DNA of 64,000 bases from Lactifluus volemus (GCA_022376515.1 WTXI01000168.1:16154-80153); one strand, 5' to 3'. Numbered from the stretch's first letter, positions 38,635 through 51,193 are shown. A program made the numbers and translations. Notes: generated by a model not told the origin, from the sequence alone.

Positions 38635-40913
38635 GATCCGAGCTGGTAGGAGAGTTCCGATGGATGGATCAAGTGGTCCGAATAGTTTCCGAAACTAACG
38701 CGCGCGCAACGACAAAAAAGTCGCGTCGCGTCGCGCCACCAGCAACGATCCACGATCACGGGGTTCAACGTTCAACGTTCAACGTTCATCAGTGGCAATC
38801 AACACACAGAAACGAAACTACGTGGAGTCATATTCCCTCCGCACACACGCACGCTGAAACGCAGCCGTTGTAAAAAAAAAAAAAAAAAAAAGAACACCCT
38901 TACGGAACCTCGACGTTCCGACTTTTGCACAGCCAAAGCTCCAGATGAGGCTTGAGTGAGATGAAATTGTGCCGCTTTTGCTCGCAAGCGAGCTGCGGAA
39001 AACCTCACCCCCCTCCTCCCTTTCCTTAGCCGGAACAGTAGCAGCAGTGCCTCTTGAAAAGGCTACCTTTTGATCTGCGTTATCCGGGTCACGAAAAGAA
39101 AAAAGTTACCAAAGTCACGATCGATCGCGTACTCCTCGGGGAGGAGGAGTTCTGTACACGGCACAGCAATACATAAATTTTACATCATGCGCAGTCGCGC
39201 GAGATGAGGCACAAAGCCACGTTCCGCGCCAAGGGCTGGCCCAGTTTTACTGTACTGTATGTCGGTCCCGCGGCGGGGTGTTGCTTGGGACCAAATCCAT
39301 CGCATCGCGTCGTTACAACGACAAGTGATCCAACTATTCCGTGCTTTACGTGATGTGGGCACATCAATGGGAATTTCGAACAAATAGTCTCGATGCTAAA
39401 TCCAGTATATTTTAAGGCGACCCCCATTCATCCGAACTGCGTACAGTAAGAGCTTGTCCAGTCCCCCCCCCGTGAATGTCTCTACTCGGGGCCACGATGC
39501 GCCTTCCCGCTTGTCCGGTACTGTAGTAGACCCCTCGATCACATTATGGCGACGCCTGCCCGTGATGCTAATCACAGAGACTATGGCCAAGCATATCCAA
39601 GCGACTCGCTAAACAAAAGCAGATTTTATGAGGTGCAGAATGTGGGGCTGCGGTATGGTGGTATGGCGGTGTCCACCCGTGATCATCGAAAAGTTACCCC
39701 AGTATCGTATGCCGTCAAGCGCAAATAGCATTCTTAGGGCTTGGGGGGGGGGGGGGGATAAAATGATTGGAACCGAAAATTATGCGAGGTTCGCCGTGGG
39801 TGCCAGCAAGTCGCTGCTTCTGAAACGGAGCGAGGTTGCCAAACCCACGGACGGAGCTACGTTTACATCTCATTAGGTCATCTCTTTCCGTAGGGTGTTA
39901 AGGTGGAGCCTTGGCGAAACGTTATAGCGAATATCTCTACCGGATGTATATAGTGCCCGTCGACGGTACGGCCTGACAAGAAGAGAACGTGACGGCATGT
40001 GGAAGAGACGAGACCCGACTGTATCCACGTCCGCGACGAGGGCTGCACTGGACACTCTACTTTGCAACTTGGGGAAGATCGGAAACAGCCAGTTTTACTT
40101 GTACTTTCAAGGCTGCCCCAAACCGTTCTCTGCCAAGTTCGGCGGCTCAAGTTGTTCTCCCGTACAGTATGTAAAGATGAGACCCAAGGCAATATGTACC
40201 GGTTACGTAGATGGCCTTCCCGGACTATTTTTTTTTTTTCTCTCGATCGGTTCCAGTCATGAGTGGAGTACCTTTGGCGTGAGCACCAACTTACCGATCT
40301 GGGAGAAGCCGCTCCTCGTGGAAGACATCGCGTTTCACGATACTATACGGTAATAGAAACATCCCTGCTGCGCACCAAATTAGTCAAAAACGGCAGCCGT
40401 CCGTGTATAGGAATACAAACCTTTCGATGGGTTCACGAGAAAGTTGCTGGTTGATAGATTTAGGGAAACGAGATACAGTAAATGCGGGGCAACCGTCTTG
40501 GCTAATTTCCCACGCGAATGACATCCGTTCACTTTCTGTCACGGCGTCCACGATGATAATAGTAATAATGACAGCGGGGACCGAGAACGTCCCGTTAGGA
40601 TTTCCATCCTAGAAGCCCAACCCAACGGGTGTATCTTTCACGTGGTCGAGCAGGTGTGTGGTACATTCCGCATTCTCCTACATATGGTCGGGAGCGCCAC
40701 CGAGTGAGTGGTCGGACACCTGCCGCCGGTGGCGCACGGTGACATGTCATGTCAAGGCGACCCCATACGTCAGAGCCGACTTCGGCGCGTGTGACCCAAT
40801 TTGAGGACATTTCATGTCAGCGAACTCTGATTACCGAAAAGTAACGTAATCGGGGCGTGGGAGTCGAAAACGGGCATCGACAAAGGTGGGTTTCCCCGGT
40901 GGGCTCTGGAGTG
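38635..40913. other. About 2.3 kb without a recognisable gene
   Basis: Includes the NNF1 promoter with four GTTCAAC-type repeats (38762-38789), an A-tract of about 18 nt near 38873-38891 and a run of 14 G near 39742. Short open frames only; nothing recognised. Confidence 0.5.
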
Positions 40914-40915
40914 TA

Positions 40916-40945
40916 CTATATCGTACAGGGTCATCGTCACTACCA
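40916..40945 (+). repeat. Left terminal inverted repeat of the pogo-like element
   Basis: 30 bp, identical to the reverse complement of 43908-43937. A weaker CCGTCA match follows inside on both ends. Confidence 0.92.
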
Positions 40946-41065
40946 TTCCGCCGTCAGTGTCACGCACTGTCACATGCGCTATGATTGAAATAATTCAATG
41001 TCCGCTAAACGAGGCCAAGCCACGTGTATGGGGGTAAAAACGCGTGTTATTGGTAGCTATAAAAT

Positions 41066-43697
41066 CTACTGTGTATGACCAGAATTATGAAAAGTGTAGT
41101 AATAATTTGGATGAGCAAAGTAATGTGGATGTACTGTCAAGCCAGATGGCCCAGGAATCGCTTGCTGTGAAGATGAACTAGGGTCAAAGGGGACAGAAAA
41201 CATGCCAGTGTGTGAAGATGAACCGGGGATAGGAGACGTGCCAATATGTGATGGAATGGGGACAATGGGGATAGAAGATGTGCCACCATGGGAAGGACGC
41301 TGGGTGTGATCGTGATGATTCCTCGGATGAATCTGTCTGCGTGAGTTGAAGAGACCTGAAAACCGGGAGTTGTCAGCGAGATTAGGATTGCTGGCCAGAT
41401 GTTCCTTGATGCGGTTGGTAAGATCGGAGATAGTGCCCTTCTCAAGAACCTGAAGGGCTCGTGCAAGACCAATCAAATCTTCTTTCAGCTTGTACGAGCT
41501 AAGTGGCATGGTGTATATTTTTGAGGCGGCGGCTTCACTAATTCGGCGGTCGCGTTCTGCAGCCTCAGCGATCTTGACCTGCTCCTTCTCCTTCTCCTCC
41601 TTCTCCCGGGCTGCAGCTTGTTTTTCCTCCTCAACAAACTCAGTTTCGAGGTCAGGTGCAACAACGATCCGGCCATTCTTCTTGGCTGACCTGCGCTGAT
41701 GCCTTTTGTTTGCATTATCCAAGCGTGTCTTCGTGTCTTCGATCATCCTGAGAGCCAGGGTACAGTGTGAGTTGGCACTCTGCTGTGAAGCGCGTGCGCT
41801 TTGCAACGCATACTCCAGCGCACGAACTTGGCCTTGTATGTTCAATGTGTGGCTGATAAGGGCATCTTTTGACAGTCTCTGTAACTTGTCGAGTGGTATT
41901 GGCACAATTGAGCTGTCCATAGCAATGGAGAGTGATCGAGACTGGGATCGCGTTGTAGGAAGGGATGGCTGTGATTCGGAGTTGGCGTCCGAGTTGGCAT
42001 CTGACTCGGAGTCCATTTCCATTTCCGAATCCGAGTTAGATCTGCGCCGTCTCCTTTTGTCCTGTGGCTTGATGGATTCCATTTCGGCTGAACCTTCTTT
42101 TGATGACCCATCAAGTTCATCGTCGGCCATTGTCGCCACTCCCCCCTCTAGCTCTCCACCAGAGTATATGGTGTCGCAACGTGGCCCTTCTGACTCGCTC
42201 ACCAGCAGCTGATAACTGTCATCAGAGTCATCCAGGTCACTGTCGCTATCACTAGCACAATCAGTCGTGATTGCAACATCGGATGACGGGACTTCACAGG
42301 GAAAATTTTCAGGGGCATGGGCTTTTATCGAGAATGCGTTACTTGGTGCGTAGTCTTCCTCCGTGAAGACATCCGGATTAAATGGCCAGATTCCAGATGA
42401 TTTGAATGCGTTGGTGATGATGTCATGCGTCATAAACTGATTTCGAATCGACATGTATTCATGGACCAAGTTGTAGCGGCTGACTGGGACATTTGTGCTG
42501 GTGAGATAGTCTACGTGCGCCTTCCAAATCTGTGCTGTATGGCAGAAAACTCCTTTATCTAATGGCTGGAGTTGATGTGTACATTTCGAGGGGAAGCACA
42601 TGAGGATGATCTTGTGATCGCCTTGATTGTCGTAAATTGCTGCCTTGATCGCTCGGCACTCATGGGAGTCGTGGCCATCCATCAACAACAGAATCAGTTT
42701 TGAGGGATCCTCTGCGGCACTAACAGCAGCAGGTATGAAGACATCGGCCATCCAAGCCGCTGCTATGTCCCGGTCAGTCCAGCCCGTTTCCGAGTACACG
42801 ACACTAATTGTATTTGTTAGCTGTGTGCGCAGTATAGAACAGAATGTGAACCGTACCTGCCCACATTCTCAACCCCTTTTATATCTGGTTCGGGACCTTT
42901 TCTGAGGACAAAGGTGGTGGGAGCGACTTCTCCTGCAGCCGAGACGCATTCGAGAACCGTGGCAAGCTCCAGATTATCACTCTGAAGCCTGTAATGATTC
43001 TTGTGCTTCTTCATGAATAAGAATTTCTTCCGGCCTTGTTTTCGCCCGCCCCCAAGTTGGATGCCTTTTTCATCCATGTTCCAGATCTGCGAAGCCGGTA
43101 TGTCCCCATATTTTTCTTTGATCGCAGCAAACTGATCGAAATAATCCTTCACAGTTGGCTTGTTAAAGTTTTTCCCGCGCGTTGGATCAAGACCGGTCGC
43201 TTTTGCTGAGGTGAGCCTGTCACTGTGACGCTTGAGAAAGCGGTTGCACCACTGTTTGCCTGGTATCTTCTGACACAGAGTATACACCACATTTCGAAGC
43301 GCTTTCATATCGAATGGATCCCCCTCCATGGCCACCTTTTCCAGCCACTGCAGTACCACCTCCTCTTCTGCGTTGGTGAGCAAGCGAAGGTCTTCATGTG
43401 CAAGGTCTCGACTACGATGTTTGCCCCGAAACCTATCGCTAAGTGTCGTGCGCCGCACCTGGGATTTAATCATGATGGTAAGTGATGGGAATCCATGCTG
43501 CGAGATACGACATGACATACCCCTTCTTCCTTTGCAGCTATTGTCACGTTGGAATATTTCCCGGAGTGCAGACCATCAAGGGCACGCTGTATCTTAGTCT
43601 CGTAATATGGGTCATAAAGACTACGATGTTGGCGTTGACTGGGCATGCTCCCAGCACTGTGAATGCGAGTGGTGCAACTAAATGTCTCTGTATCCAT
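41066..43697 (-). CDS. pogo-like transposase (HTH, CENP-B-type, DDE_1)
   Basis: Cut-and-paste transposase. Exon 1 (from 43697) has a psq-type helix-turn-helix (LDGLHSGKYSNVTIAAKEEG) spliced to VRRTTLSDRFRGKH. A CENP-B/Tc5-like second DNA-binding segment follows (EEEVVLQWLEKVAMEGDPF, CQKIPGKQWCNRFLKRHSD). The DDE_1 core has the expected acidic residues in IWNMDEKGIQLGGG, LLLMDGHDSHE and LQPLDKGVF. The long C-terminal part has an acidic stretch, a coiled coil (AAAREKEEKEKEQVKIAEAA) and a segment resembling a SAP DNA-binding motif (YKLKEDLIGLARALQVLEKG ... LTNRIKEHL). An intron after VENVG separates the ORF that starts near 43518 from 42799-41066. No stop or frameshift seen inside exons. Confidence 0.87.
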
Positions 43698-43907
43698 TTA
43701 CGGCCTTGCTATCAAAACTCCGACATGCCGTCCAACCGGCAAGAGCATCGTGACGTGACATCCACCATAAAATCCAACACTTGTTTATGACCTCTGCGCT
43801 GGATAAAAACTTATGCAATGTATAAAGGTTGCTGTCTAGAATACATAGTTAAATTTTGGTAGAGATTGAACAAGTCGTGTTTGAGTTATTTGAAAGTGAC
43901 GGTTGCT

Positions 43908-43937
43908 TGGTAGTGACGATGACCCTGTACGATATAG
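43908..43937 (-). repeat. Right terminal inverted repeat of the pogo-like element
   Basis: Reverse complement of the left repeat over 30 bp without mismatch. Confidence 0.92.
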
Positions 43938-43939
43938 TA

Positions 43940-44256
43940 GAGTAGACATTGTATCATTTGATAGTGTCAGAATGGTCGTATCTGGAAAAAAACAGGGAGA
44001 AAAGAGCAATGAGAGAGAGTTGGTCACTATGACAGCGGAAATGGGGTGTTGTGTAATTAACGCTCCGAGTCGGCATGAGACGGCAAATTCATTTATTAGA
44101 GATTTGATCGAGAAAAGGTTTGATATTGGTGCTGCGCATAAATCTTGTTCTAATTATACTTATCGGTTGTCGGTCGCAATCTCACTTCTCTTCTTTATTC
44201 TCTTTATTTTCTCTCTCTCTCTTCGCCTCTCGTTAGGTCTTTCCTTTCAACTCCCC
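43940..44256. other. Promoter region of the GH79 gene next to the transposon
   Basis: The transposon inserted 319 bp upstream of the GH79 start codon. The 44190-44250 stretch is a C/T-rich tract typical of fungal leaders. An open frame continues upstream from the ATG, but the signal peptide fixes the start. Confidence 0.6.
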
Positions 44257-46693
44257 ATGCGCTCCTTTCACCTACTTTCCTTTTTCCTTTCCTTTTTATT
44301 TTTCCTTTCCGTAGCTGCACAAGATACACAAGGATATCACGTCTATCAGCCCAAAAATCAGGTCATCTTTGGTGGTACAGCCCTTCATCTCACTGCAACT
44401 AGTACTGCTTCCGCCGCCAATTTTACTGGTGCAGCTGCATATGATCAAACCGTTCTCACCCCACCCGCCGTCCCCAACCCTCCAATCCCTTCGCAGATCC
44501 CAATACAACTGACGAGCAATGGTGGTATCGCCAATCTTTCCATTCCCCAGAGTGGTGCCTTCTTTGGGTTTTCCATAGAGATGTCCGTATCCAATCAAGT
44601 TTGTGAGTCTTCATACTATTCGTCTCGAAGCATCCTGACTGACAGCCATCTCAGTGGGGAAGAACAGGTGGGCATCTCTTTATGTGTATCCGCTCCAACT
44701 CGGATGTCGACGTGCACCATCAGCTCGTTAATACAGGTCCCCTTCTTGAACCTCATGGCGAATATAGTCGAGCGGGCCGGCTGGGTCCAGCTCCGCGTAG
44801 GTGGCAATTCTCAAGAGACCGCACAGCTGGTCTCTAGCCTTCCAAACGGTACAATCCTCGCTAAAGATTTGAACAACACTTCCGGTCCTACAAGCACACC
44901 GCCGCTGGAATATACTGTTGACTTACTATACATGATGGCCAACATTTCTAAACTCACAAACGCGCGCTGGTACCTCGGTTCGTTTCTCTTTTTTTTTCCC
45001 ATCATACATATAATCAACTTTGACGCAGGTATCCCCTTTGCCACACAAGCACCGTTCTCGCTTGCGATTGTTGAACGAGGACAGGAAATTCTCGGTGATA
45101 AGCTCCTCGGTTTCCAAGCCGGAAATGAACCAGATCTCTACGCTTCTCACGGACGCAGGCCTCAGGTAAGATTTAGAACATCTCGCAAGCTGGTATCAAC
45201 TTCATTGATGATCCTTATCAGAGCTACTCGCAATTTGATTATTTTGGAGAGATCGGCGTCCTTGTGCAGCAGATTGCCAACGACTCGTTCATCACGAAAA
45301 AGAATAATTTCCTCATTGTCCCTAGCCTACAAACGGTGTGGACACCAGAAAGCATGTGGAATACAGGTATTGTTGCCTCTTACTCGAGTAGCATTCTCGC
45401 TCTCGCCGTCGAACGGTGCGGACAATTTTGGAATTTGGAATACCCACCGCTCTGGTCCTCACTTCTCTTTCAGGTACCCTGCCGATAACTGCGCTGCTCT
45501 CTACCCCTCTCTTGGAGAAGTCTTGCAAAATCCTCAAGATATTTTTATAAACTATTTACAGCACAATGCTTCCACCAACCTCGTCTCCTCCTACCTCAAT
45601 TCGACTGCATTCGCACAACAGAACGGGAAGCCATTCATAATGTTTGAGACAAACACCGCATCTTGCTCCGGTTTCCGAGGAATTTCCAACTCTTTTGGCG
45701 CGGCACTTTGGGGCCTCGATTGGGCGCTTACAATGGCGTATAGCAACTTTACTTCGGCCCTGTTCCATGTCGGTGGACAGAACGCATATTATAATCCTTT
45801 CACTCCTCCACCGACCAATCAATCCACTTTCCATCAGTGGACGATCGGGCCAATATATTACTCTGCTCTCGCGATGGCCGAAGCGATGGGACCAAACAAC
45901 GCATCTCAAGTCGTCGATCTCACTACGAATATCAATACACCAATCTATGCTATATATGAGAATGGCGCACCAACAAAGGTAGCCCTGATCAATTTTGTGA
46001 CGGACTCGAGTGGTGCGTCAACGTACACAGCCGTGATTTCAATCGGCGGTGGTACTTCGGGCCAGAGCAATGCGACGCCTGCGCAAGTCCAAGTCAAGTA
46101 AGTTTGACTGTCAACGTTGTCTCCCCAAAAATTCCAACATCCTCATTCTGCAGGTACCTCTTGGCCGACTCTGTGTCAGCTAAGGATAACTTTACCTGGG
46201 CAGGGCAGGTAAGCAAATTCCTTTTGACACCAACTTTCCCCGTCTTGGGATGCCGCCTTTCTTGTGCTGTATGGCTGACGACGCAATCGGACATCCCCTG
46301 CAGACGCTGGGAAACAACCTTAACTCGGATGGCCGTCTTAAGGGCACGCTGAACGTGACGACAATAGAATGCAACCAGAATGCCAACACGTGTTCGATCC
46401 CGGTGCCCGCACCGGCCTTTGCGCTTGTCTTCCTCACGAGCAACGCACTCAAAGCCGTATCGCCCACCTCGACCATGACATATCCTACGACGGCGGTTAC
46501 GGCCCATGGCAACACGCTCTCTATTGACCCGTCCATGCTTGCGACCTCGTATGGGCACTCGGGCATGGAAGACACGCGCGGCGCCACGAGCCCGGGGAGT
46601 GTCTCTGGCACGTCGTCATTGTACGCTGCGCTACCTGGCGCGCTCACTTTGTTCGCGGCTGCGCTGGGAGCAGCGGTAGTGGCCCTGCGGTAG
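44257..46693 (+). CDS. Secreted glycoside hydrolase family 79 (beta-glucuronidase-like), probably GPI-anchored
   Basis: Exo-acting glycosidase acting on glucuronic-acid-bearing glycans outside the cell. The start is at a clear signal peptide (MRSFHLLSFFLSFLFFLSVA). Landmarks in order: FFGFSIEMSVSNQVLGKNSS (across two introns), VPFLNLMANIVERAGWVQLR, VGGNSQETAQL, GFQAGNEPDLY with the likely acid/base Glu, PSLQTVWTPESMWNTG, RYPADNCAA, KPFIMFETNTASCSGF with the likely nucleophile Glu, and FGAALWGLDWALTMAYSNF. A beta-sandwich domain follows, then a Ser/Thr-rich linker and a C-terminal hydrophobic segment (ALTLFAAALGAAVVALR) that suggests a GPI signal. About eight introns with GT-AG ends that keep the frame. 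The exact substrate cannot be read from the sequence. Confidence 0.88.
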
Positions 46694-47863
46694 TTAATGG
46701 TGTCTGTGGTCGTGGCACGCGCGTGTACAAGACTTTTACGCGGGGGATGCTCTATATGCTTACCCATGGACCCAGTTGTACTAGTAAACTTACAAGATGG
46801 TGAAATGCGTTGGGGTTAACGTTCTCATGGCCAACACCGGTTGTAAGCCATTCTCGCAGAATCACACCGAATGCGTTGACGTGGTGTGTCTTCGTTGTTT
46901 TTTTAGGAGAGACATTTTCGACTCAGACTCGATTTGTTATTCGTTCGTTCACGTCGTCTACTCTCGCTTTTTTCTTCAGGTGTAGCGATGTTTCCCCTAA
47001 CACTCATGTATCTTTTCAACGCAGTTGTCGGGTTTCTTTGATTGTCTGGGTACATCAAAGGTTAATGAGATTAGAACACGTATACAGAGATGAGGTGATA
47101 AACCTTATCAACCCTCAAGGCGGCGATCACCGGTGATCGATTGTACACTTACCGACTTGTTGGATAAGCTTTCAAGTTTGGAGACCCAGTAGAACTCCAT
47201 TGCTCGTCTCTACAGCATGGGCGAGCGCCACCATTTTGTCCACTCAGGGCTGACCCAAACCTTGAGAAATGACAGTCCTGTTCGCTGATCATACGATGTT
47301 GCGTAATAAATTCGACAACAACACGATGATTAAGGCGCGTCACGGTTCCCAATATCTGGGGCCTGTTCTAAGGCGTCACTCTTTCTTCTGCCTTGTGGCT
47401 TGCGGGTTCTATATTTGCATTGCTATTTGTTATGACAAGTGATTACGGCAAGCGGTGGCTCTTAGTGGTTTCTCTCCGTCGCCTCCTTTGCAAGCATGAC
47501 AAAAACAAGCTTTACCATGGAAGTACGGTTGTACATGGTATAACTTACTACTGTAGGTACTGTATACTAAATCCATTGAGCGGGGATTGATCCGGAAATA
47601 CGAAGTGAGCACAAAGGGGTTATTACACGTTTAGTCACAATCAGTTTCCAATACGAATACATCAGGGCCACTGTAGCCCAGCCCCTGCCATCCTCCACCA
47701 CCGCTACCACATACAAAAGCCCTGGCCTGGGCCGGGCCAAGCCGGAGCCAAGCTGGAATCGAAACAGCACTAGGGTCACATATAAATACCAGGGGGTCAT
47801 AGTCAAACGGCCGTGCAAACGCTCGTAAAAGAAAGCAAAAAGGACGAGTAAGAGAGACGAGTT
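46694..47863. other. Intergenic; right half is array-type spacer DNA
   Basis: No recognisable gene from 46694 to about 47360. From about 47365 to 47830 the sequence matches 50740-51180 (for example GCAAGCATGACAAA, TACTGTAGGTACTG, AAAAGCCCTGGCC), so this is the 3' spacer of the receptor repeat unit. It includes ACAAAGGGG at 47611-47619. Confidence 0.6.
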
Positions 47864-49394
47864 TCAGACAGCGTCGGCGTTATCATTAGTGTAGGTAGAC
47901 GTTAGTTGTACCGTTGGGTTGACTTCGTCAGGGAGTTGAGGTGATTCGTCTAGAGGTCCGTCGGATGATGGCACGGTGGACTCCAAAGGTGAATCCTGCT
48001 GCTCGATATCAATGTCGGACTTCAAATCGCCGGTGATGGAAACAGAGTCGGAGGGGATGGAAGGTAGATCGGAGAATGAAAGGATGGAATCGTGCCTCTT
48101 TCTTGACTTGACCGCGGAAGCCCTGACATCGGCAGTTTTTCTCGACGACATCGTGCTGCAAAGACATACCAGTGAGTCTCAACAATACGAAACCCAGATT
48201 TGAATTTACTAATACGTACGCATGCGGTGATCCAGACGACTTTGAGAAACGGGTACGACGAGTGATCGACGAGTAAACTCGACGATAATGATCCCTTGCC
48301 TCTTCCGCAAAGCCGAAGAAAGCGAAGAAAGCGAAGGAGCAATAAACGAGTGACCAGGCATCTACTTCAATTATGACATGTTCCACCGGATTACTCTGCC
48401 ATTCGATGGTTGAGTACTGAGGAACGTGGGTGTAATTGTGGCGAAGGAGGGACCAACTAAACTTGTACAAACCGCTCTTCAAGGTATAGCTCAGCAAAAA
48501 TGAGGAGTACGGAACTACTATAATCATCTCGGAACAGCACAGCAGCATCAAGCGAATGTAGCGATTCCGTTGCAGGCCTTGGTGTGGCGCCAGAACCTCC
48601 GCCAGCTTACGCTTGCGCTTGATGAAATGATAGAGTATCATAGCTGTCGATAAATAAGCTTGAGGAATAGAAGGGAATGTTAAAAGTGCATACGTACAGC
48701 AGTAGACGAAAGACACACAGCCGATCACAAGGGGCCATGCATTGAAGAGGAGTATAGCGGGTACGGTGAACGAGGACAGCATTTGGCACCCGATATCCTC
48801 AAAAATCCCATAACTGAATGGGGTCACAATATACTCTGCATCACATCTATTTATTAATAAACTGATGCAAGTCGGGAGGGTCATTGAGCACACTTACGGA
48901 GTCCCATCGCCAAAATCGGGAGACCAGCGGTAATGAGTAGATCAACGATGACTGTACGGCGTTTCTCATCCCGTGTGACCGCTCCGGCTTGCCGAACGAG
49001 AACCTTGTAGAGGCGACGGTACATACAAAGTGTGCAAGCCGGGATTCCAATGCCGATCCCGACTTGAAGGCGGGTCACTGGCGAGTCCGTTAACGGGTGT
49101 ATGGGAAATGAGCATTCAGCCTTACCGATATCACAGTAGATTGGAGCCTTGTCGAGCACATTTCCACGCCATAGGATCGAGTTGATGAAATATATCAGAC
49201 ATCCGAGAGCGGTCCATATCATATACATGCAAGTTCCCGTGTTCCAAGCTGTGATGTGGGCCTTTATATTCGAAACATGGACGACGATTCGTAAATTGCA
49301 GCATACCTTGAAGATGCCAGTAGAGTGGAATAACAGAAAGCACGATGCCAATGAAAGAACAGACGGTATAGGCCCGATTCACAGTTGAACTCAT
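47864..49394 (-). CDS. STE3-like pheromone receptor, copy R1
   Basis: Seven-transmembrane GPCR of the fungal Ste3 class. Exon 1 begins MSSTVNRAYTVCSFIGIVLS. Across introns follow LQAWNTGTCMYMIWTALGCL, CDIVTRLQVGIGIGIPACTL, CMYRRLYKVLVRQ, LQYIVTPFSYGIFEDIGCQ, RYIRLMLLCCSEM and FFAFFGFAEEARDHYRRVYS, the usual Ste3 landmarks. The hydrophilic Ser-rich tail has SRKRHDSILSFSDLPSIPSD and ends NDNADAV. It is the outermost copy, nearest to GH79, and differs most in helix 6 (VEHVIIEVDAWSLVYC). Splice sites are like those of R3. No lesion seen. Confidence 0.92.
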
Positions 49395-49591
49395 GGCGAT
49401 TGTTCGAATGCGAAGAAAGTCAAATGGCTGTTGTGATCTGGGGCACTGGGCTACTAGCAATGGGCATGCGAATGGAAAATGAATGTCTGCTGTGACCCGC
49501 CAGGGGGGGGCAAAGTAGACGAGTGGGTACTAGAAAACATCTTGCTGTGACTTTTCAATCAAGAAATACGCGACGCCAACAAAAGCAGGCA

Positions 49592-49600
49592 TCCCCTTGT
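49592..49600 (-). promoter_or_regulatory. HMG-box-like motif upstream of R1
   Basis: ACAAGGGGA on the minus strand, 198 bp upstream of the R1 start. One base off the Ustilago pheromone response element ACAAAGGGA. It lies in the block conserved upstream of every full-length receptor. Confidence 0.4.
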
Positions 49601-50329
49601 CATGGTTTTCGTCGCTCATCTTGGGTGCATTGGAAAGATCCTTGAAAGAAATGTTATTTGGACCTTCCTCATCAAGAAAACTTGCGTCTGCTAGCCGACG
49701 CTTGCGGTCACTAGCCAATGCTCAGCTAGTGTCAGCTAGCATCGGCTAGCAAGAACAATGTCCAAGCAAGGGGGTGTCGAGATGGGAAAGACAGAACTGA
49801 GGTCAGAACTCGTTGTAAGGGGAGATAGGAGACCCCCCCCCCTCCTTCCAAATGCAGTATGTACTTCTCACGGTTCATCGTCACTTCTAAGTGTGACTAG
49901 TACTGTACACAGCACTGCAAAGTGAGATACCACTAACAAGGAATTTAAGGCCTGGGATACCATGGGAGTGCCAGAGTGGCACATGCACCTCGTGACCTCA
50001 AGGCCAGAGGATGGTATGGAATCTGTGTTTGCTAACACGTGGTCCATCCAGGGGGGCGCCAAGGGGAGCCTTGAGGGGGGCACACAAAGGGTGACCCATT
50101 GAAACCAAGGTTGAAATGGGCTCCGCGACTTTATCCCTACGTACTACGAGTGGCATTTTGGGTCGCTGCATGTGCCAGGCTCGACAACGGACTCACGTGC
50201 ATGCATAGATGTGTAGGGGTGTTCGGGTGGCAGATAGATGGTGCTCTGAAGGCTTCTGGGGCAGCGTACAAGGACAACCCGGAGGCGTAAGTAGCGGTTT
50301 CACTCTAGTGGAGAACACATTCTTGACTC

Positions 50330-50645
50330 GGGGCCACTGGCGAGTCCGTCAACGGGTGTTTGGGAAATAAACATCAATCAGCTTTAGTACCGCCGACATC
50401 GAAGTAGATCGGAGCCTTGTCGAGCACGTTTCCGCGCCATAGGATCGAGTTGATGAAAGACAGACATCCGCCGAGAGCGGCCTGTATCATATACATGCGA
50501 GTTCCCGTGTTCCAAGCTGTGACGTAGACCCTTATATTCAGACCATTCGTAAATTGCAGCTTGCCTTGAAGATGCCAGTAGAACGGAAAAACAGAAAGTG
50601 CGATGCCAATGAAAGAAAAGACGGTATAGACCTGATTCACGGTTC
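50330..50645 (-). pseudogene. Truncated STE3-like receptor (R2 remnant)
   Basis: Only exons 1 and 2 survive (NQVYTVFSFIGIALSVFPFY; AWNTGTRMYMIQAALGGCLS; FINSILWRGNVLDKAPIY), reading toward lower coordinates. The ATG AGT start has become ATA ATT, C in WNTGTC is R, W in MIW is Q, and homology ends at about 50330 (exon 3 border). The DNA beyond it (49700-50330) is unrelated to receptor sequence. Confidence 0.9.
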
Positions 50646-50931
50646 AATTATTCAATTGCGAAGAAGATCAAATAACTGAAGTTGTGGTCTGGGGCACTGG
50701 GTTATCTGGTGTAACCTTCCACGGGTAAAACCAACGAGTAGGTCTCTGGGCCTGTTTAAGGCATCACCTTTCCTTCGGCCTTCGCTTGCGGAAGCTTTCT
50801 CTTCGTCGCCTTTGCAAGCATGACAAACCCGCTTACCATGGAGTGCGGTTGTACATGGTAACTTACTACTGTAGGTACTGACTGTATACTAAATCCATGA
50901 GCGAGAATTGAGAAAGAAATACGAAGTGAGC

Positions 50932-50940
50932 ACAAAGGGA
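50932..50940 (+). promoter_or_regulatory. Exact ACAAAGGGA motif between R3 and the R2 remnant
   Basis: Matches the Ustilago pheromone response element exactly. It lies about 290 bp upstream of the R2 remnant and 254 bp downstream of the R3 stop. The equivalent place after R1 has ACAAAGGGG (47611-47619), so it may belong to the 3' spacer and not to a promoter. Confidence 0.35.
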
Positions 50941-51193
50941 TACTACACGTTAGTCACAATCAGTTTCGAATACAAGTACATCTCTATTGTAACGGGCTAC
51001 TGTGGCCCAGCACCCCCTCCCCCTCCCCAGCCTCTGCCGTCCTCCACCACCGCAACCAAATACAAAAGCCCTGGCCTGGGCCGGGCCAAGCTGGATCGAA
51101 ACAGCGCTAAGGTCACATATAAATACAGGGGGTAGTCAAACGGCTGTGCAAACGTCCGTAAACCAAAGCAAAGGACGAGTAACAGAGACGAGT

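Larger units (their letters stand above)
40916..43937. mobile_element. Complete pogo-like (Tc1/mariner superfamily) DNA transposon, 3.02 kb
   Basis: Ends are 30-bp perfect inverted repeats beginning CTATATCGTACAGGGTC. The element is flanked by TA on both sides (40914-40915 and 43938-43939), the target duplication typical of Tc1/mariner/pogo. It encodes one transposase on the minus strand with no evident lesion, so it may be autonomous and recent. Confidence 0.92.

Noticed and set aside
38873..39755. Homopolymer runs (A near 38880, G near 39742)
   Set aside because: Simple low-complexity tracts without further structure.
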